Below, in pieces: positions 9,879 through 18,193 of a DNA stretch of 64,000 nucleotides; position 1 is the stretch's first letter, and every line of letters starts with the position of its first letter. A program made the position numbers and the translations under genes. Under the pieces are notes generated by a model. It had not been told where the DNA came from and searched no databases. It saw nothing but the letters and a program-made list of their open reading frames with translations. Origin of the DNA: Nitrospirota bacterium (GTDB taxonomy: Bacteria; Nitrospirota; Nitrospiria; Nitrospirales; Nitrospiraceae); NCBI GenBank assembly GCA_026387665.1, contig JAPLLG010000007.1, positions 558,001-622,000 of the forward strand, in the 5' to 3' direction.

Positions 9879-10373
9879 TTACCCGACGTCTTGCAATAAC
9901 TGCCCGTAGGTATCAACCGGCACGAAATCGATTAAAAATGTCAGGAGATTCCGCCGCTCCTCCTCTTTCACTAATTGGCGCTCCTCCATCAAATCAGCCG
10001 CGTCCGCACTGATCGCCAGCGGACTCATTCCTTCTTCCACCAGACGGCTGTACCGACGACGGCGCTCCTGCCATTCGTTGAGGTATGGAGTCCAAGCCAT
10101 CGACCCGACGGGAAGGGTCATGCCCCAGCCTGCCTCCATCGTATCCAGGATGAACTCCGACAGCAGGGCCTGATACTTCTGCGGAATATGCGCCTCGATC
10201 GAGGCGAAGATCCAAAACAGGTTCAGCGACAGCACTTCGCTCGTAATCGCCTGGGCCTGCTCCGTCGTCGCCGCGATCCCATATTCCTCCAGCTGCTGAA
10301 CCGACACACCGGTTGGCATCGCGGCGATCAGCGCAACCGCTGCTTGTTTCGGCGTCATGGCATGAGCGGACAT
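9879..10373 (-). CDS. Hypothetical protein, 164 residues
   Basis: An unrecognised cytoplasmic-looking protein, helical by composition and without signal peptide or membrane segments. The start codon at 10371-10373 has no strong ribosome site, so an internal start (Met6) is also possible. It is convergent with gpmA, leaving only 22 bases between the stops. It is divergent from the beta-barrel gene across an 86-base to 104-base gap. The frame is intact over its whole length, which supports a real gene, but no function can be offered. Confidence 0.65.
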   Translation of the reverse strand: MSAHAMTPKQAAVALIAAMPTGVSVQQLEEYGIAATTEQAQAITSEVLSLNLFWIFASIEAHIPQKYQALLSEFILDTMEAGWGMTLPVGSMAWTPYLNEWQERRRRYSRLVEEGMSPLAISADAADLMEERQLVKEEERRNLLTFLIDFVPVDTYGQLLQDVG

Positions 10374-10477
10374 AAACCCATCCTTCCCTCGTTCAAGAAC
10401 CGAGAGAATACGCTACTCGCACCGGCAGCCTCAAGCGACTTGTCTGCGCCGCGCCCCCCATGCTAGAGTCCGCCACT

Positions 10478-11044
10478 ATGATTCAATATATCGCCAACTC
10501 ATTCTCTCGATGGGCCTGTGCCGCAGCCCTGGCGACGATCGTCGCCGCGAGCACCGTATCTGCCACTCCCGCCCTCGCCGACGAACAACGCTGGGGATTC
10601 GGAAGCGACCTGGGACTCACCTCGGGAACCGTCAACGGCACGGTCTTCACCATGGCGCTCAGCGCCGACTACTATCTCGATCGAAACTTTTCCATCGGAC
10701 CGATGATGCAGCTCAGCCCGGTCGGCGATCTCTTTCAAGTCTCCTTCGCCGGGGTCACTCGCTATCACTTTCGCTTGAAGAATGGCATCAACCTGGTGCC
10801 CTTCACGGGAATCGGCTTGATCCACGCGGATCTCGACCGGGGAACCGGCGCGGGCCGCATCGACCGCAACGACACGAGTTGGTATATCCCCCTCGGCCTC
10901 TCAGTCGAATATCAGACCGCCCACAACCTCGCGCTCTCCTCAACCCTGATCGTCAATCTCCACGATATCAACCTCGCCCCGTCGCTCCAGGAAAAGGACA
11001 GCACAAGCGTCGCCCTGCTGTTCGGCTTCCGCTTCAACCCATAG
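10478..11044 (+). CDS. Small outer-membrane beta-barrel protein, exported
   Basis: With the start at 10478 the protein has 188 residues. It opens with a signal peptide: a short N-region, a hydrophobic Ala-rich core, and an AxA-type cleavage site near ALA-DEQ. The mature part alternates polar and hydrophobic residues, as in an eight-strand beta-barrel (FGSDLGLTSG, FTMALSADYY, YIPLGLSVEY). It ends in a strand with terminal Phe (LLFGFRFNP), as in outer-membrane barrels. An upstream in-frame ATG at 10460 would spoil the signal peptide. The ligand or role is unknown. It is convergent with the ATP-grasp gene. Confidence 0.8.
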   Translation: MIQYIANSFSRWACAAALATIVAASTVSATPALADEQRWGFGSDLGLTSGTVNGTVFTMALSADYYLDRNFSIGPMMQLSPVGDLFQVSFAGVTRYHFRLKNGINLVPFTGIGLIHADLDRGTGAGRIDRNDTSWYIPLGLSVEYQTAHNLALSSTLIVNLHDINLAPSLQEKDSTSVALLFGFRFNP

Positions 11045-11082
11045 CATTGATGAAGGATTCGATACGGTGAGGTGAAGCGGCG

Positions 11083-12105
11083 CTACGCCGCTTTAGCCGG
11101 CTGCCAGCGAAGACCGATGTTGATCAATTCCTGCAACAGATCTTTATAGCTATAGCCGGCCTTCTGCGCCGAATCCGCGAAATCTTCGTCATGCGCGATT
11201 TGCGGATTGGGATTGGCCTCCAACACGAAGACATTCCCCTGCCCGTCCATCCGCACGTCGATCCGCGCATAGCCGCTCAGGCCGAGTGAACGATAGACAC
11301 GCTTTGCGAGATGTTGAATCTCCTCGGCCTTCCCCTTCGGAAGGTTCTTGGCTTCGCCGGAATCGATCCCATACTTGTCTTGATAGGTCCGGCTCCATTT
11401 GACTCGCTCAGTCGCAATCCGCCTGGCATCATCCGGGAGCTTATCCAGGATTAACTCCCAGACCGGCAAAACCTCCGCATGGCCGTTGCCCATCACCCCG
11501 ACATAGAGTTCGCGCCCCTCGATGTATTGCTCGATGAGTGCGCCAGTCCCGATGCTCGTGTGGATGAAGGCCACTCGCTCCTTGAGCTTCTCGTCGTCCT
11601 GGACAATGGAGGCCTGGGAAATTCCCAGCGACGCCTCTTCGGTCACTGACTTGACGATCAACGGGAACGACAGGCCCTTGGGGCGTTTCACAGCCCGCCC
11701 CTGCGGCACCACCATGAAATCCGGAAACGGAATACGATGGAACGAGAACAGCTTCTTGGAGAGGACCTTGTCCCGCGCCAGCATCAACCCCCGAGGACTG
11801 CACCCCGTATAGGGCACGTGAAGCAATTCCAGATACGAGACGACGTTCTGATCGTACACCGCCACTCCATCGAACTCTTCGAGCAGATTGAAGGCGATGT
11901 GCGGCTTCCACTCTTCAATGGCAGACCGAAGCACGCCAAGATCACTCCTGACCCCGATCGGTTTAACGTCATGGCCGAGCTTCCGTAGCGTGGAGACCAC
12001 GTCGTATTCCGTCCTCCAAGCGGCGCGGGTTGCATCCTGCCCGCTGAGATGATCAGGAGGAACCAGATCTTCGTGCATGAGGACGAGGACACGCAGCCGT
12101 CTCAT
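11083..12105 (-). CDS. ATP-grasp ligase, D-Ala-D-Ala ligase-like
   Basis: A 340-residue protein with the ATP-grasp fold order. An N-terminal Rossmann-like part (VLVLMHEDLVPP) is followed by the segment YTGCSPRGLMLARDK, typical of Ddl enzymes. A lysine-bearing strand PLIVKSVTEEASLGIS follows, then a metal-binding C-terminal segment with ARIDVRMD and VLEANPNP. The family joins a carboxylate to an amine with ATP. The sequence is clearly diverged from cell-wall Ddl (no SVG loop in the usual form), so substrate is open. It overlaps the upstream metallopeptidase gene by four bases (ATGA), implying a two-gene unit whose proteins work together. Confidence 0.85.
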   Translation of the reverse strand: MRRLRVLVLMHEDLVPPDHLSGQDATRAAWRTEYDVVSTLRKLGHDVKPIGVRSDLGVLRSAIEEWKPHIAFNLLEEFDGVAVYDQNVVSYLELLHVPYTGCSPRGLMLARDKVLSKKLFSFHRIPFPDFMVVPQGRAVKRPKGLSFPLIVKSVTEEASLGISQASIVQDDEKLKERVAFIHTSIGTGALIEQYIEGRELYVGVMGNGHAEVLPVWELILDKLPDDARRIATERVKWSRTYQDKYGIDSGEAKNLPKGKAEEIQHLAKRVYRSLGLSGYARIDVRMDGQGNVFVLEANPNPQIAHDEDFADSAQKAGYSYKDLLQELINIGLRWQPAKAA

Positions 12106-13163
12106 ACCGCCACCTTATGCCGCCCGCTGCGTAAATAGTTCATCGTGTGAACCGTCAACAGAATCGTGAAGTCCAGCTTCGCCTGCTCCTCTGCCAGCGG
12201 GAGCCGCAAGTGAAGCTGGCGGCAGCGCTGAATCATGTCCTCCAGCACCTGGTCGATCGTATATTGATATTCTCCCGTCCAGGCCGACACTTTGCGGCGC
12301 ACCTCTTTGCGGAAACGATTCAGGAAGGTGGCGGCGCTCATTTTGTCGGCATGGGCCGGCGAGTCGGAAAACAGCCGTTTCAAATCCGGATCGTAAAATG
12401 ACCGGTGCTCGATGCCATAATGTTTGCGCTTTCGCTCGTAATGCTCGCGCAGGGTCTTCTTCAGCACGGGCAGCGGATCGATTTCCTCGCTCGTCACCAC
12501 CTTGGGCGGGACGCCGGCCAGCCCCTGCATCAACCCGTTCACATACTGCAGCTTCCTCAGGACCGGCCAACCCTTGTAGCGATCGGCCCAGGTCGAATCG
12601 GGCGTGAGCCAGACCGCAAAAGTTTCGGCAAAGTCTTCATCCGGATGGCTTTGCGCATACCACACGTCGAGGTGGCGCACGAAGCTCCGGCTGTAGGGTC
12701 TGGGACTGTAATATTTCGGGTAGGGATCCGACGAGCGGCCGAATACTTGCTGCCGGCTGCGAAGACGGCGGAGACGATAGGCATTCTCAATGGCATGGCC
12801 TGCCTCATGCCGCAAGATACGCATGCACCATTCCGCGGTCCCTCCCTCGACTTCGAGCATCTGCCCCATTTCAAGTTTCGCGAGACGCGGATGGGCCAGA
12901 TAAAAGGGAATGGCGATTCCCGGCACACCGTCCGGGGTAAACCATTCGTTCGACAACCAGAAGTGGGGACGAAAGGTGAGCTGCCTGGCCTCGAGTTCTG
13001 CGTAGAGTTGGGCGATCTGCTCGGACAGGAATCCCCCCTCAAGGGTGAGACCCAGGCGACAGATGGGAAGGGCCAGAATCTTCTCGTCAGACCACGAGAC
13101 CCATTCCGGTTCCGGCTGGCCCCCCTCTGACTGGGCAGCTGTTTGTATCTGCGCTCGATGCAT
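12102..13163 (-). CDS. Putative zinc metallopeptidase (zincin-like)
   Basis: I chose the ATG at 13161-13163 because GGAGG lies nine bases upstream; a TTG ten codons earlier has no such site. The 353-residue product has HEAGH at about 119-123, a zincin HExxH motif. An acidic segment DEDFAETF near 175-182 could supply the third ligand. No signal peptide is seen, so it is probably cytoplasmic. The Trp/Tyr-rich N-terminal part and the basic C-terminal helix region are of unknown role. It is co-translated with an ATP-grasp ligase. Together they may make and cut, or process, a peptide or amide; that is inference. Confidence 0.8.
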   Translation of the reverse strand: MHRAQIQTAAQSEGGQPEPEWVSWSDEKILALPICRLGLTLEGGFLSEQIAQLYAELEARQLTFRPHFWLSNEWFTPDGVPGIAIPFYLAHPRLAKLEMGQMLEVEGGTAEWCMRILRHEAGHAIENAYRLRRLRSRQQVFGRSSDPYPKYYSPRPYSRSFVRHLDVWYAQSHPDEDFAETFAVWLTPDSTWADRYKGWPVLRKLQYVNGLMQGLAGVPPKVVTSEEIDPLPVLKKTLREHYERKRKHYGIEHRSFYDPDLKRLFSDSPAHADKMSAATFLNRFRKEVRRKVSAWTGEYQYTIDQVLEDMIQRCRQLHLRLPLAEEQAKLDFTILLTVHTMNYLRSGRHKVAV

Positions 13164-13390
13164 GGACACAATCCTCCGACCGGCACTCTGCAAGAATCCC
13201 TATAGAGAATATAGCAGGTGTTTCAGGATTGGCCTGACTCAGGAGGCCATCCAGTCGGTAGGCCTGCACGATGGAGAAAAATGTCCGATTGAGTTCAAGA
13301 ATGAACCGGCCTAGCAAGCTACGAAAAAACTCGGTTGATCCGAAAATCCCGGCCAAAATATTCCGTACAGTACTGGGGCACAAATTACCT

Positions 13391-13516
13391 CAGGATGCTC
13401 AAAAAGACCGTCCAGCAAGGCCGCAGCAAGCGAAGAGGCGAGGCGTACGCTTCGGTACGTTGAGCCTCTGAGCGACGCGAGAACGCCGCTGGCGGACTTT
13501 TTCAGCATCCTACTAG
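13391..13516 (-). repeat. Dispersed stop-codon palindrome, copy 2
   Basis: A full copy of the palindrome. Outer arms CAGGATGCTCAAAAAG and (opposite strand) AGTAGGATGCTGAAAAAG frame inner arms with GGCGAGGCGTACG / CGGTACGTTGAGCC around a small loop at about 13450. It lies in the 3' flank of the LMW-PTP-like gene, whose TGA stop is 14 bases outside the repeat. This is the only full copy in which the stop codon is not inside the arm. Confidence 0.85.
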
Positions 13517-13529
13517 GCAATATATTCCG

Positions 13530-14033
13530 TCAAACCGGACTACTGGAGGCGGGAAGGAGGGTCGGCGCCGTGGCCCAAATGCTATCCATCACGGACCAGA
13601 CATAGGCGCGAGCCTGCTCGGGATCGGTCTTCCACTCCGGCATCACTTCGTGGAGATCCAGAATCGGCTCGTCCTGGCCGAGACAAACCTGATTGAAGAG
13701 CGGAACATCCAGCCCAAACTCCTCCCGAATAAAAATCTGGTGGTCGCGCCCCATCGCCATGACGAGGTCGGCAACTTCGAGCATCTCCCTGGTCAGTTGT
13801 CGTTGAACATGGGTGGTTGGATCAGCGCCCTTCGTGCGCAACCGGGACTGGACCCAATCATGCATCGCCTGAGGCTTAACGTCGATTCCAGCGGAACTGA
13901 CGACGCAGGAGCTGTCCGCGCCAAGTCTGATCTTGAGCGCATATTCGGCGGTCACACTCCTGAAAATGTTCGCCGTACAGACGAACAGGACGGACTGCGG
14001 CTTCCCGCCCGAGCCTCTCTCATCCTGCTTCAT
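13530..14033 (-). CDS. Low-molecular-weight phosphotyrosine phosphatase family protein
   Basis: The start at 14031-14033 (MKQDERGSGG) gives 167 residues. The P-loop VLFVCTANIFRS near the N-terminus fits the family signature C-x5-R-S. The acid-loop Asp is probably in ILDLHEVMPEW near the C-terminus. The family hydrolyses phosphotyrosine or, in related enzymes, reduces arsenate; no second arsenate-reductase cysteine motif is evident, so phosphatase is preferred. It is divergent from ttcA with about 56 bases between starts. A dispersed palindrome follows its stop. Confidence 0.82.
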   Translation of the reverse strand: MKQDERGSGGKPQSVLFVCTANIFRSVTAEYALKIRLGADSSCVVSSAGIDVKPQAMHDWVQSRLRTKGADPTTHVQRQLTREMLEVADLVMAMGRDHQIFIREEFGLDVPLFNQVCLGQDEPILDLHEVMPEWKTDPEQARAYVWSVMDSIWATAPTLLPASSSPV

Positions 14034-14089
14034 AATGCCTCCGCTTGGTGATCGACAGTGGCGCGGCTGACCGAGTAAAATGCCGACCC

Positions 14090-14944
14090 ATGTCACAGTC
14101 TACACGCTCCCCACGCGCGCTTCACAAACTCGACGTGGCCACCGAACAGTTGCAAACCAAACTGCTGCGCCTCGTCGGGGGAACCGTCGGCGAATATGGC
14201 CTGATCGAAGAGGGCGACAAAATCATGGTCTGCCTCTCAGGCGGAAAAGACAGTTACGTCCTGCTCGACTTACTGCTCGTCTTGCAACGGCATGCCAAGA
14301 TTCATTTCGACCTGGTCGCGGTAAACCTGGACCAAAAACAGCCAGGCTTCCCGGCCCATGTGCTCCCCGACTATCTCGCAAAGATCGGCGTTCCCTTCCA
14401 TATCGAGGAGCAAGACACCTATGCCATCGTCAAACGACTCATCCCTGAGGGAGAGAAAACTTGTTCCCTCTGCTCCCGACTCCGACGTGGCATTCTCTAC
14501 CACGTCGCCACGAAATTGGGAGCAACCAAGATCGCGCTGGGCCACCACCGTGATGACATTGTCGAAACCCTGCTTCTGAACCTGTTCTACACCGGCAAGC
14601 TCAAGACGATGCCGCCGAAACTGCGCTCGAAAGACGGCAAGCATCTGGTCATTCGGCCGTTGGCCGCGGTGCGGGAGAGCGATCTCGCGCGCTATGCGAA
14701 GTTGCGCGCCTTTCCCATTATTCCCTGCAATCTCTGCGGCTCACAAGAGGACCTCAAGAGGAAAGAGGTCAAAGCATTTTTACGGGAATGGGAACAGCGG
14801 TCACCCAGCTGCACGGACAGCATGTTCGCCGCTCTGTCAAATGTGTCGCTGCCGTTTCTCCTGGACCAGAAGCTGTTCGACTTCAAAGCACTGCGCACAT
14901 CAGACCAGACAGCGGGGCACGACGATGCCTGGCTGGACGAGTGA
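14090..14944 (+). CDS. ttcA: tRNA 2-thiocytidine(32) synthetase
   Basis: The 284-residue protein (start at 14090, MSQSTRS) has the PP-loop ATPase motif SGGKDS at about 50-55. It carries two CxxC pairs, [10 protein letters not shown] and CNLCGS, which in TtcA bind a labile [4Fe-4S] cluster used for sulfur transfer. [15 protein letters not shown] is a further conserved segment. It thiolates C32 of certain tRNAs, including tRNA-Arg species. A longer TTG-initiated version overlapping the divergent gene is unlikely. It is convergent with msrA. Confidence 0.92.
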   Translation: MSQSTRSPRALHKLDVATEQLQTKLLRLVGGTVGEYGLIEEGDKIMVCLSGGKDSYVLLDLLLVLQRHAKIHFDLVAVNLDQKQPGFPAHVLPDYLAKIGVPFHIEEQDTYAIVKRLIPEGEKTCSLCSRLRRGILYHVATKLGATKIALGHHRDDIVETLLLNLFYTGKLKTMPPKLRSKDGKHLVIRPLAAVRESDLARYAKLRAFPIIPCNLCGSQEDLKRKEVKAFLREWEQRSPSCTDSMFAALSNVSLPFLLDQKLFDFKALRTSDQTAGHDDAWLDE

Positions 14945-14986
14945 ACCGGTTCGCCCAGCGCAGCAAGAGCTGAAAGTTGAGGCAGG

Positions 14987-15550
14987 CTACGATTTCAGTT
15001 TTGAGGTGAACTGTTTGCGAAACTTGATGACCTTGGGCAGGACGACTGCAGCACAGTACCCCTCGAAGGGATGCCGCACGAAATACTCTTGATGGTAAGG
15101 TTCAGCCTCGTACCAAATCCCGGCCGGCTCCACTTGCGTCACGATGGGGTTGGGATAGAGGCCCTCTTTGGTGATCGCCGCAATCATGTCCTCCGCCACC
15201 TGTTGCTGCTCCGGCGTATGGAAGAAAATGGCGGAGCGGTATTGTGTCCCGATATCATGCCCCTGCCGGTTCAGTGTCGTCGGGTCATGGATGACGAACA
15301 GGACCTCTAGCAACTCACGATAGCTGACGACAGCGGGATCGAAGGTGATACGCACCGCTTCTGCATGGCCGGTTCGTCCGCTGCAGACCGCTTCATAGGT
15401 CGGGGCATCCATCTGACCGCCGACATAGCCTGACTCGACCGACACCACACCCTGCATCTGGTCATAGACCGCTTCAAGACACCAGAAACACCCGCCCGCA
15501 ACGGTGGCAATTTCGTATCGCGGAGCGGTTGGCAGCATAGCTTGTTCCAT
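14987..15550 (-). CDS. msrA: Peptide methionine sulfoxide reductase A
   Basis: A 187-residue enzyme reducing methionine-S-sulfoxide in proteins or free form. The catalytic cysteine is in the hallmark GCFWCLEAVY near residues 20-29. SGYVGG, GHAEAV and HDPTTLNRQGHDIGTQYRS are the other family blocks. The C-terminus includes EGYCAAV, whose Cys could resolve the sulfenic intermediate. It appears cytoplasmic because there is no signal peptide. It stands alone, convergent with ttcA. Confidence 0.96.
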   Translation of the reverse strand: MEQAMLPTAPRYEIATVAGGCFWCLEAVYDQMQGVVSVESGYVGGQMDAPTYEAVCSGRTGHAEAVRITFDPAVVSYRELLEVLFVIHDPTTLNRQGHDIGTQYRSAIFFHTPEQQQVAEDMIAAITKEGLYPNPIVTQVEPAGIWYEAEPYHQEYFVRHPFEGYCAAVVLPKVIKFRKQFTSKLKS

Positions 15551-15752
15551 CCTATGGATCCTCGCTCATTGATTGAGAAGCTAAGGTATCAGAATCGTAG
15601 AATCTTGACGTCAGATCCTACGGAGGCCTTATACCATGGCGCGACTCTGGCTCGCGAATAAATCATGGAATAAGTGGAAAGGGCCCCGTTCGTAGAGGGC
15701 AGGCGATTGTCAGGTCTATATTGGATGGTACGAAAAACCTGGTGAGAAAAGA

Positions 15753-16142
15753 TTACGCAGTGCCTTCTGCATCGAGGTTGGCAATGACTTGCTTGAGTTT
15801 CGCCTTCTCCTCAGCCTGGATCTTGGTGAACTGGATCCCGAAGGTCTTGGCCTTCACCCACCGCACATGGGCTTCGTCGATACGCAGGGGCCAATCGAGC
15901 CCTGGAACATAGATGCGGCATTCGAAGGACGTGCCCTCGACAACCGGGAAATCCGTCTCGATCATACAGCCACCGATGGAGAGGTCCCGCGTCCGGCCTT
16001 GGCCCTCCCGTTGCCCTCCCGAGAAGGTGCTTCTGAACTGCGACGTAAAACGCGGCTGCTGGCGCTGCTCCCTGAACGATTCTTCCTTGCCGGCGCGGGG
16101 CTTCGATTTCTTCGCGCTGGTTTTGGCGGAACTCTTGGTCAT
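15753..16142 (-). CDS. PilZ domain protein
   Basis: With the start at 16140-16142, backed by an AAGGGGG ribosome site eight bases upstream, the protein has 129 residues. A Lys/Ser-rich tail of about 25 residues precedes a single PilZ domain. It shows an Arg-containing start (QQPRF) and the DLSIGG form of the D/NxSxxG motif that binds cyclic di-GMP. The RxxxR part is less canonical (only QxxPRF is seen), so ligand binding is uncertain. It probably acts as a c-di-GMP effector of unknown target. It follows pal on the same strand but a terminator lies between. Confidence 0.85.
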   Translation of the reverse strand: MTKSSAKTSAKKSKPRAGKEESFREQRQQPRFTSQFRSTFSGGQREGQGRTRDLSIGGCMIETDFPVVEGTSFECRIYVPGLDWPLRIDEAHVRWVKAKTFGIQFTKIQAEEKAKLKQVIANLDAEGTA

Positions 16143-16172
16143 GGCCCGGCCCCCTTCAGTCCAACTCAAACA

Positions 16173-16213
16173 AGAAGCCCCGGCGTCTCGCGACTGAGCA
16201 GGCCGGGGCTTCT
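16173..16213 (-). terminator. Terminator hairpin downstream of pal
   Basis: GC-rich inverted repeat AGAAGCCCCGGC / GCCGGGGCTTCT with a loop of about 17 bases, lying between the pal stop and the PilZ start. On the minus strand it is followed by a T-rich stretch (CTTGTTTGAG). It would end pal transcription. Confidence 0.7.
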
Positions 16214-16234
16214 CGAACAGAGTAAGTCTTTTCG

Positions 16235-16852
16235 CTACTGCTTCAGCTTCAGCAACACATGCCCGCGGCGATTCTGCTGATAGCAGGATTCATCCTGGTC
16301 CCTGCAGAACGGGCGCTCCTTGCCGTACGACAGGATCGCCACCTGCTTGGGACTGACCCCGGACTCCACCAAATAACTGCGGGCGGCCTTCGCCCGCTTA
16401 TCGCCCAGCACCACATTGTAGTCGGCCGTTCCCCGTTCATCGCAATGGCCTTCCACCTTCATCACAGCGCCAGGGTGATCCTTGAGCCACTGCGCATCAC
16501 GGTTCAAGGCAGCCATGCCACTATCCGACAACAGCCACTGATCGTATCCGAAAAACACGTCTTGCAAGCCGGCTTCGATGGCCGCCTGTTCTTCCCTGGT
16601 TAACTCCGCGCGCTGACGGGCGCCCATCCCGGAAGAGGCGAGCGATGCGATATCCCCGCCACGGCCCAACCGTTCTTCCATGGGATTCCGAGAGAAACCA
16701 CTCAATCCTCCGTCCGACCGACCTTGAGTCAGACCGCCTTCGGATCCCGTCTCTCCATCAGACTGCAGCCATTTCATGCTACAGCCCTGTCCTGCCAGCA
16801 GGACAAGCCCCATCGCTATTACAACACTGGTCTTCGTCGGACGTCCGATCAT
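16235..16852 (-). CDS. pal: Peptidoglycan-associated lipoprotein (OmpA-like)
   Basis: The start at 16850-16852 has GGGAGGGG upstream and gives 205 residues. A signal peptide ends in a lipobox (LLAGQGC), so the mature protein is lipid-anchored, most likely in the outer membrane. A low-complexity Gly/Ser linker precedes an OmpA C-terminal domain. That domain contains EGHCDERGTADYN and LGDKRAKAARSYL, the peptidoglycan (mDAP)-binding motifs typical of Pal. Pal links the outer membrane to peptidoglycan. No tolB or tolQRA genes are seen here. Confidence 0.93.
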   Translation of the reverse strand: MIGRPTKTSVVIAMGLVLLAGQGCSMKWLQSDGETGSEGGLTQGRSDGGLSGFSRNPMEERLGRGGDIASLASSGMGARQRAELTREEQAAIEAGLQDVFFGYDQWLLSDSGMAALNRDAQWLKDHPGAVMKVEGHCDERGTADYNVVLGDKRAKAARSYLVESGVSPKQVAILSYGKERPFCRDQDESCYQQNRRGHVLLKLKQ

Positions 16853-17069
16853 GATTGTTCCCCTCCCTTGGAATAAGATTTCGCCTATGTAGGTAAAATA
16901 TAGCACCTGAATGAAAAAGCGAGTCCACTAACGGACAGCGACAATTTCACCTGAGTTATCAAGCTATTGGGAGTGGAAATATGGAATTGATGCGGAAAGA
17001 TGAACGCCGGTAAGCGAACAGGCCCTCTCTCTCAGCAGCCAGAAATGAGGTGGCAAGAAAGGAAGCTAT

Positions 17070-17219
17070 TTAGAAGTGAGTCAGCTTGCGATCAGCCCAC
17101 CGTGGCGGATGCATCACAGTACTCAATGCAGCCACAGCGCAAATAAAGGCCAGCATGGCCAACCCCACCATCAAGAAAAACCCAGCCCGGACATCGTGAA
17201 GGACATCGTGGTTCATCAT
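17070..17219 (-). CDS. Small single-span membrane protein, 49 residues
   Basis: A short frame reading MMNHDVLHDVRAGFFLMVGL at the start. It is preceded by GGAGAGG five to eight bases upstream of the ATG at 17217-17219. Residues 12 to 36 form one hydrophobic transmembrane segment rich in Ala, Leu, Val and Met. The C-terminal tail is basic and polar (PPRWADRKLTHF) and should lie on the cytoplasmic side. I do not recognise it. It is the only plausible gene in the 700 bases between pal and the tRNA. The good ribosome site and clean topology support it. Confidence 0.55.
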   Translation of the reverse strand: MMNHDVLHDVRAGFFLMVGLAMLAFICAVAALSTVMHPPRWADRKLTHF

Positions 17220-17572
17220 GGCCTCTCCTTCTTGGCTGCGCTGTTCGTCGCGGCTCTGTTATCCGTAAAAACAGATCGCCACATGATCATTAAAATCATA
17301 CTACAGCAATCATCGAGTGCAATAGGAATAGTGCTGCCCCTGGCACATAGTCTACGACCGAGAACCCCTTCACCCAAAGGCTCACGAGGTCCTGTCAGTA
17401 TAGCATCCCAGGGAAGGCGTGAATTCCGCTGGTTCGCGTGGACAAGAAGCTGGAAGTGATTGAAAACTATGATGTTTACGAGCCATGACCCGCTCGAAAC
17501 AACTGGAGAACCGAGCCCTACTCCGTTGATATTGCAACGGTTCAGGCTGGACGGTTTGCCGGATTATTTGGA
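17220..17572. other. Intergenic region with no clear gene
   Basis: About 350 bases between the small membrane protein start and the tRNA-Arg 3' end. I see no gene with a ribosome site. On the plus strand, positions 17423-17488 read as a protein-like tail (IPLVRVDKKLEVIENYDVYEP, then TGA) just after a stop codon. This may be the remnant of a lost gene. Confidence 0.4.
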
Positions 17573-17649
17573 TGGTGCGCCCGGAGGGAATTGAACCCCC
17601 AACCCCCGGATCCGAAGTCCGATGCTCTATCCAATTGAGCTACGGGCGC
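17573..17649 (-). tRNA. tRNA-Arg (anticodon TCG)
   Basis: A 77-nt cloverleaf with encoded CCA. The acceptor stem is GCGCCCG paired with CGGGCGC, the D arm is GCTC...GAGC, and the anticodon loop is CTTCGGA closed by TCGGA/TCCGG, giving anticodon TCG (reads CGA). The T arm has GTTCAATTC. It lies 34 bases downstream of the aroK stop on the same strand. Confidence 0.95.
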
Positions 17650-17683
17650 ATCGGCTATTTCAAACACTTCGAGTGAGACCTTG

Positions 17684-18193
17684 TCAAGAACGGGGAAGCA
17701 ATGCGAGCAGCGCTTCGACCAATTGATCGATCGTTCGACCGTCCGTCGCGATGACATGATCGGCGGCGGCGCGATACTTTGGCTCCCGCTCCCGCAACAC
17801 ATCCTGAATTTCCTCGACGAACGATTTGGTCCCGGTCAGCGAGGGGCGCTGATTATCCCCGCCGATGCGTTTCGCAATCGTCTCGACGGAGGCCGTCAGC
17901 CAAAACAAGGTGCCGTTCTTCTTGAGCGCTTCGACATTCTGCGGGCGAAGGATGGCCCCGCCTCCTGTATCGATCACGAGCTGGTCGCGGCCAGCAAGAT
18001 CACGGCAGACAGCAGACTCCAGATCGCGAAAATGCTCCCAGCCCTCTTGCGCCACGATCTCCGGAATGGTCCGCTTCGCCCGAGCGACGATCTCCGCGTC
18101 GGTTGACAGACAGTCTCGTCCCAACCGCGCCGCAAGCCGCCTCCCCACCGTACTCTTGCCGGTCCCCCGATAGCCGATCAGGACGATGTTCAT
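17684..18193 (-). CDS. aroK: Shikimate kinase
   Basis: The start at 18191-18193 (MNIVLIGYRG) gives 169 residues, the usual size. The Walker A motif GYRGTGKST is near residues 7-15. The shikimate-site Asp is in STDAEI, Arg in FRDLES, and the GGG turn in IDTGGGAI. It phosphorylates shikimate in aromatic amino acid synthesis. Its start overlaps the aroE stop by four bases, so aroE-aroK are coupled. The in-frame extension upstream lies entirely within aroE and is not used. Confidence 0.95.
   Translation of the reverse strand: MNIVLIGYRGTGKSTVGRRLAARLGRDCLSTDAEIVARAKRTIPEIVAQEGWEHFRDLESAVCRDLAGRDQLVIDTGGGAILRPQNVEALKKNGTLFWLTASVETIAKRIGGDNQRPSLTGTKSFVEEIQDVLREREPKYRAAADHVIATDGRTIDQLVEALLALLPRS

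Noticed and set aside
13164-13390. Gap between the metallopeptidase start and palindrome copy 2 as a possible small gene
   Set aside because: No frame with a ribosome site and protein-like composition was found in either strand; it probably holds the promoter of the metallopeptidase/ATP-grasp unit.
15636-15695. 19-codon frame (MARLWLANKSWNKWKGPRS) preceded by CGGAGG in the msrA-PilZ gap
   Set aside because: Too short and unlike a known leader peptide; the ribosome-site match alone is not enough.
17076-17459. 127-codon plus-strand frame between pal and tRNA-Arg
   Set aside because: The minus strand of the same stretch has a better small gene with a ribosome site and a transmembrane segment.
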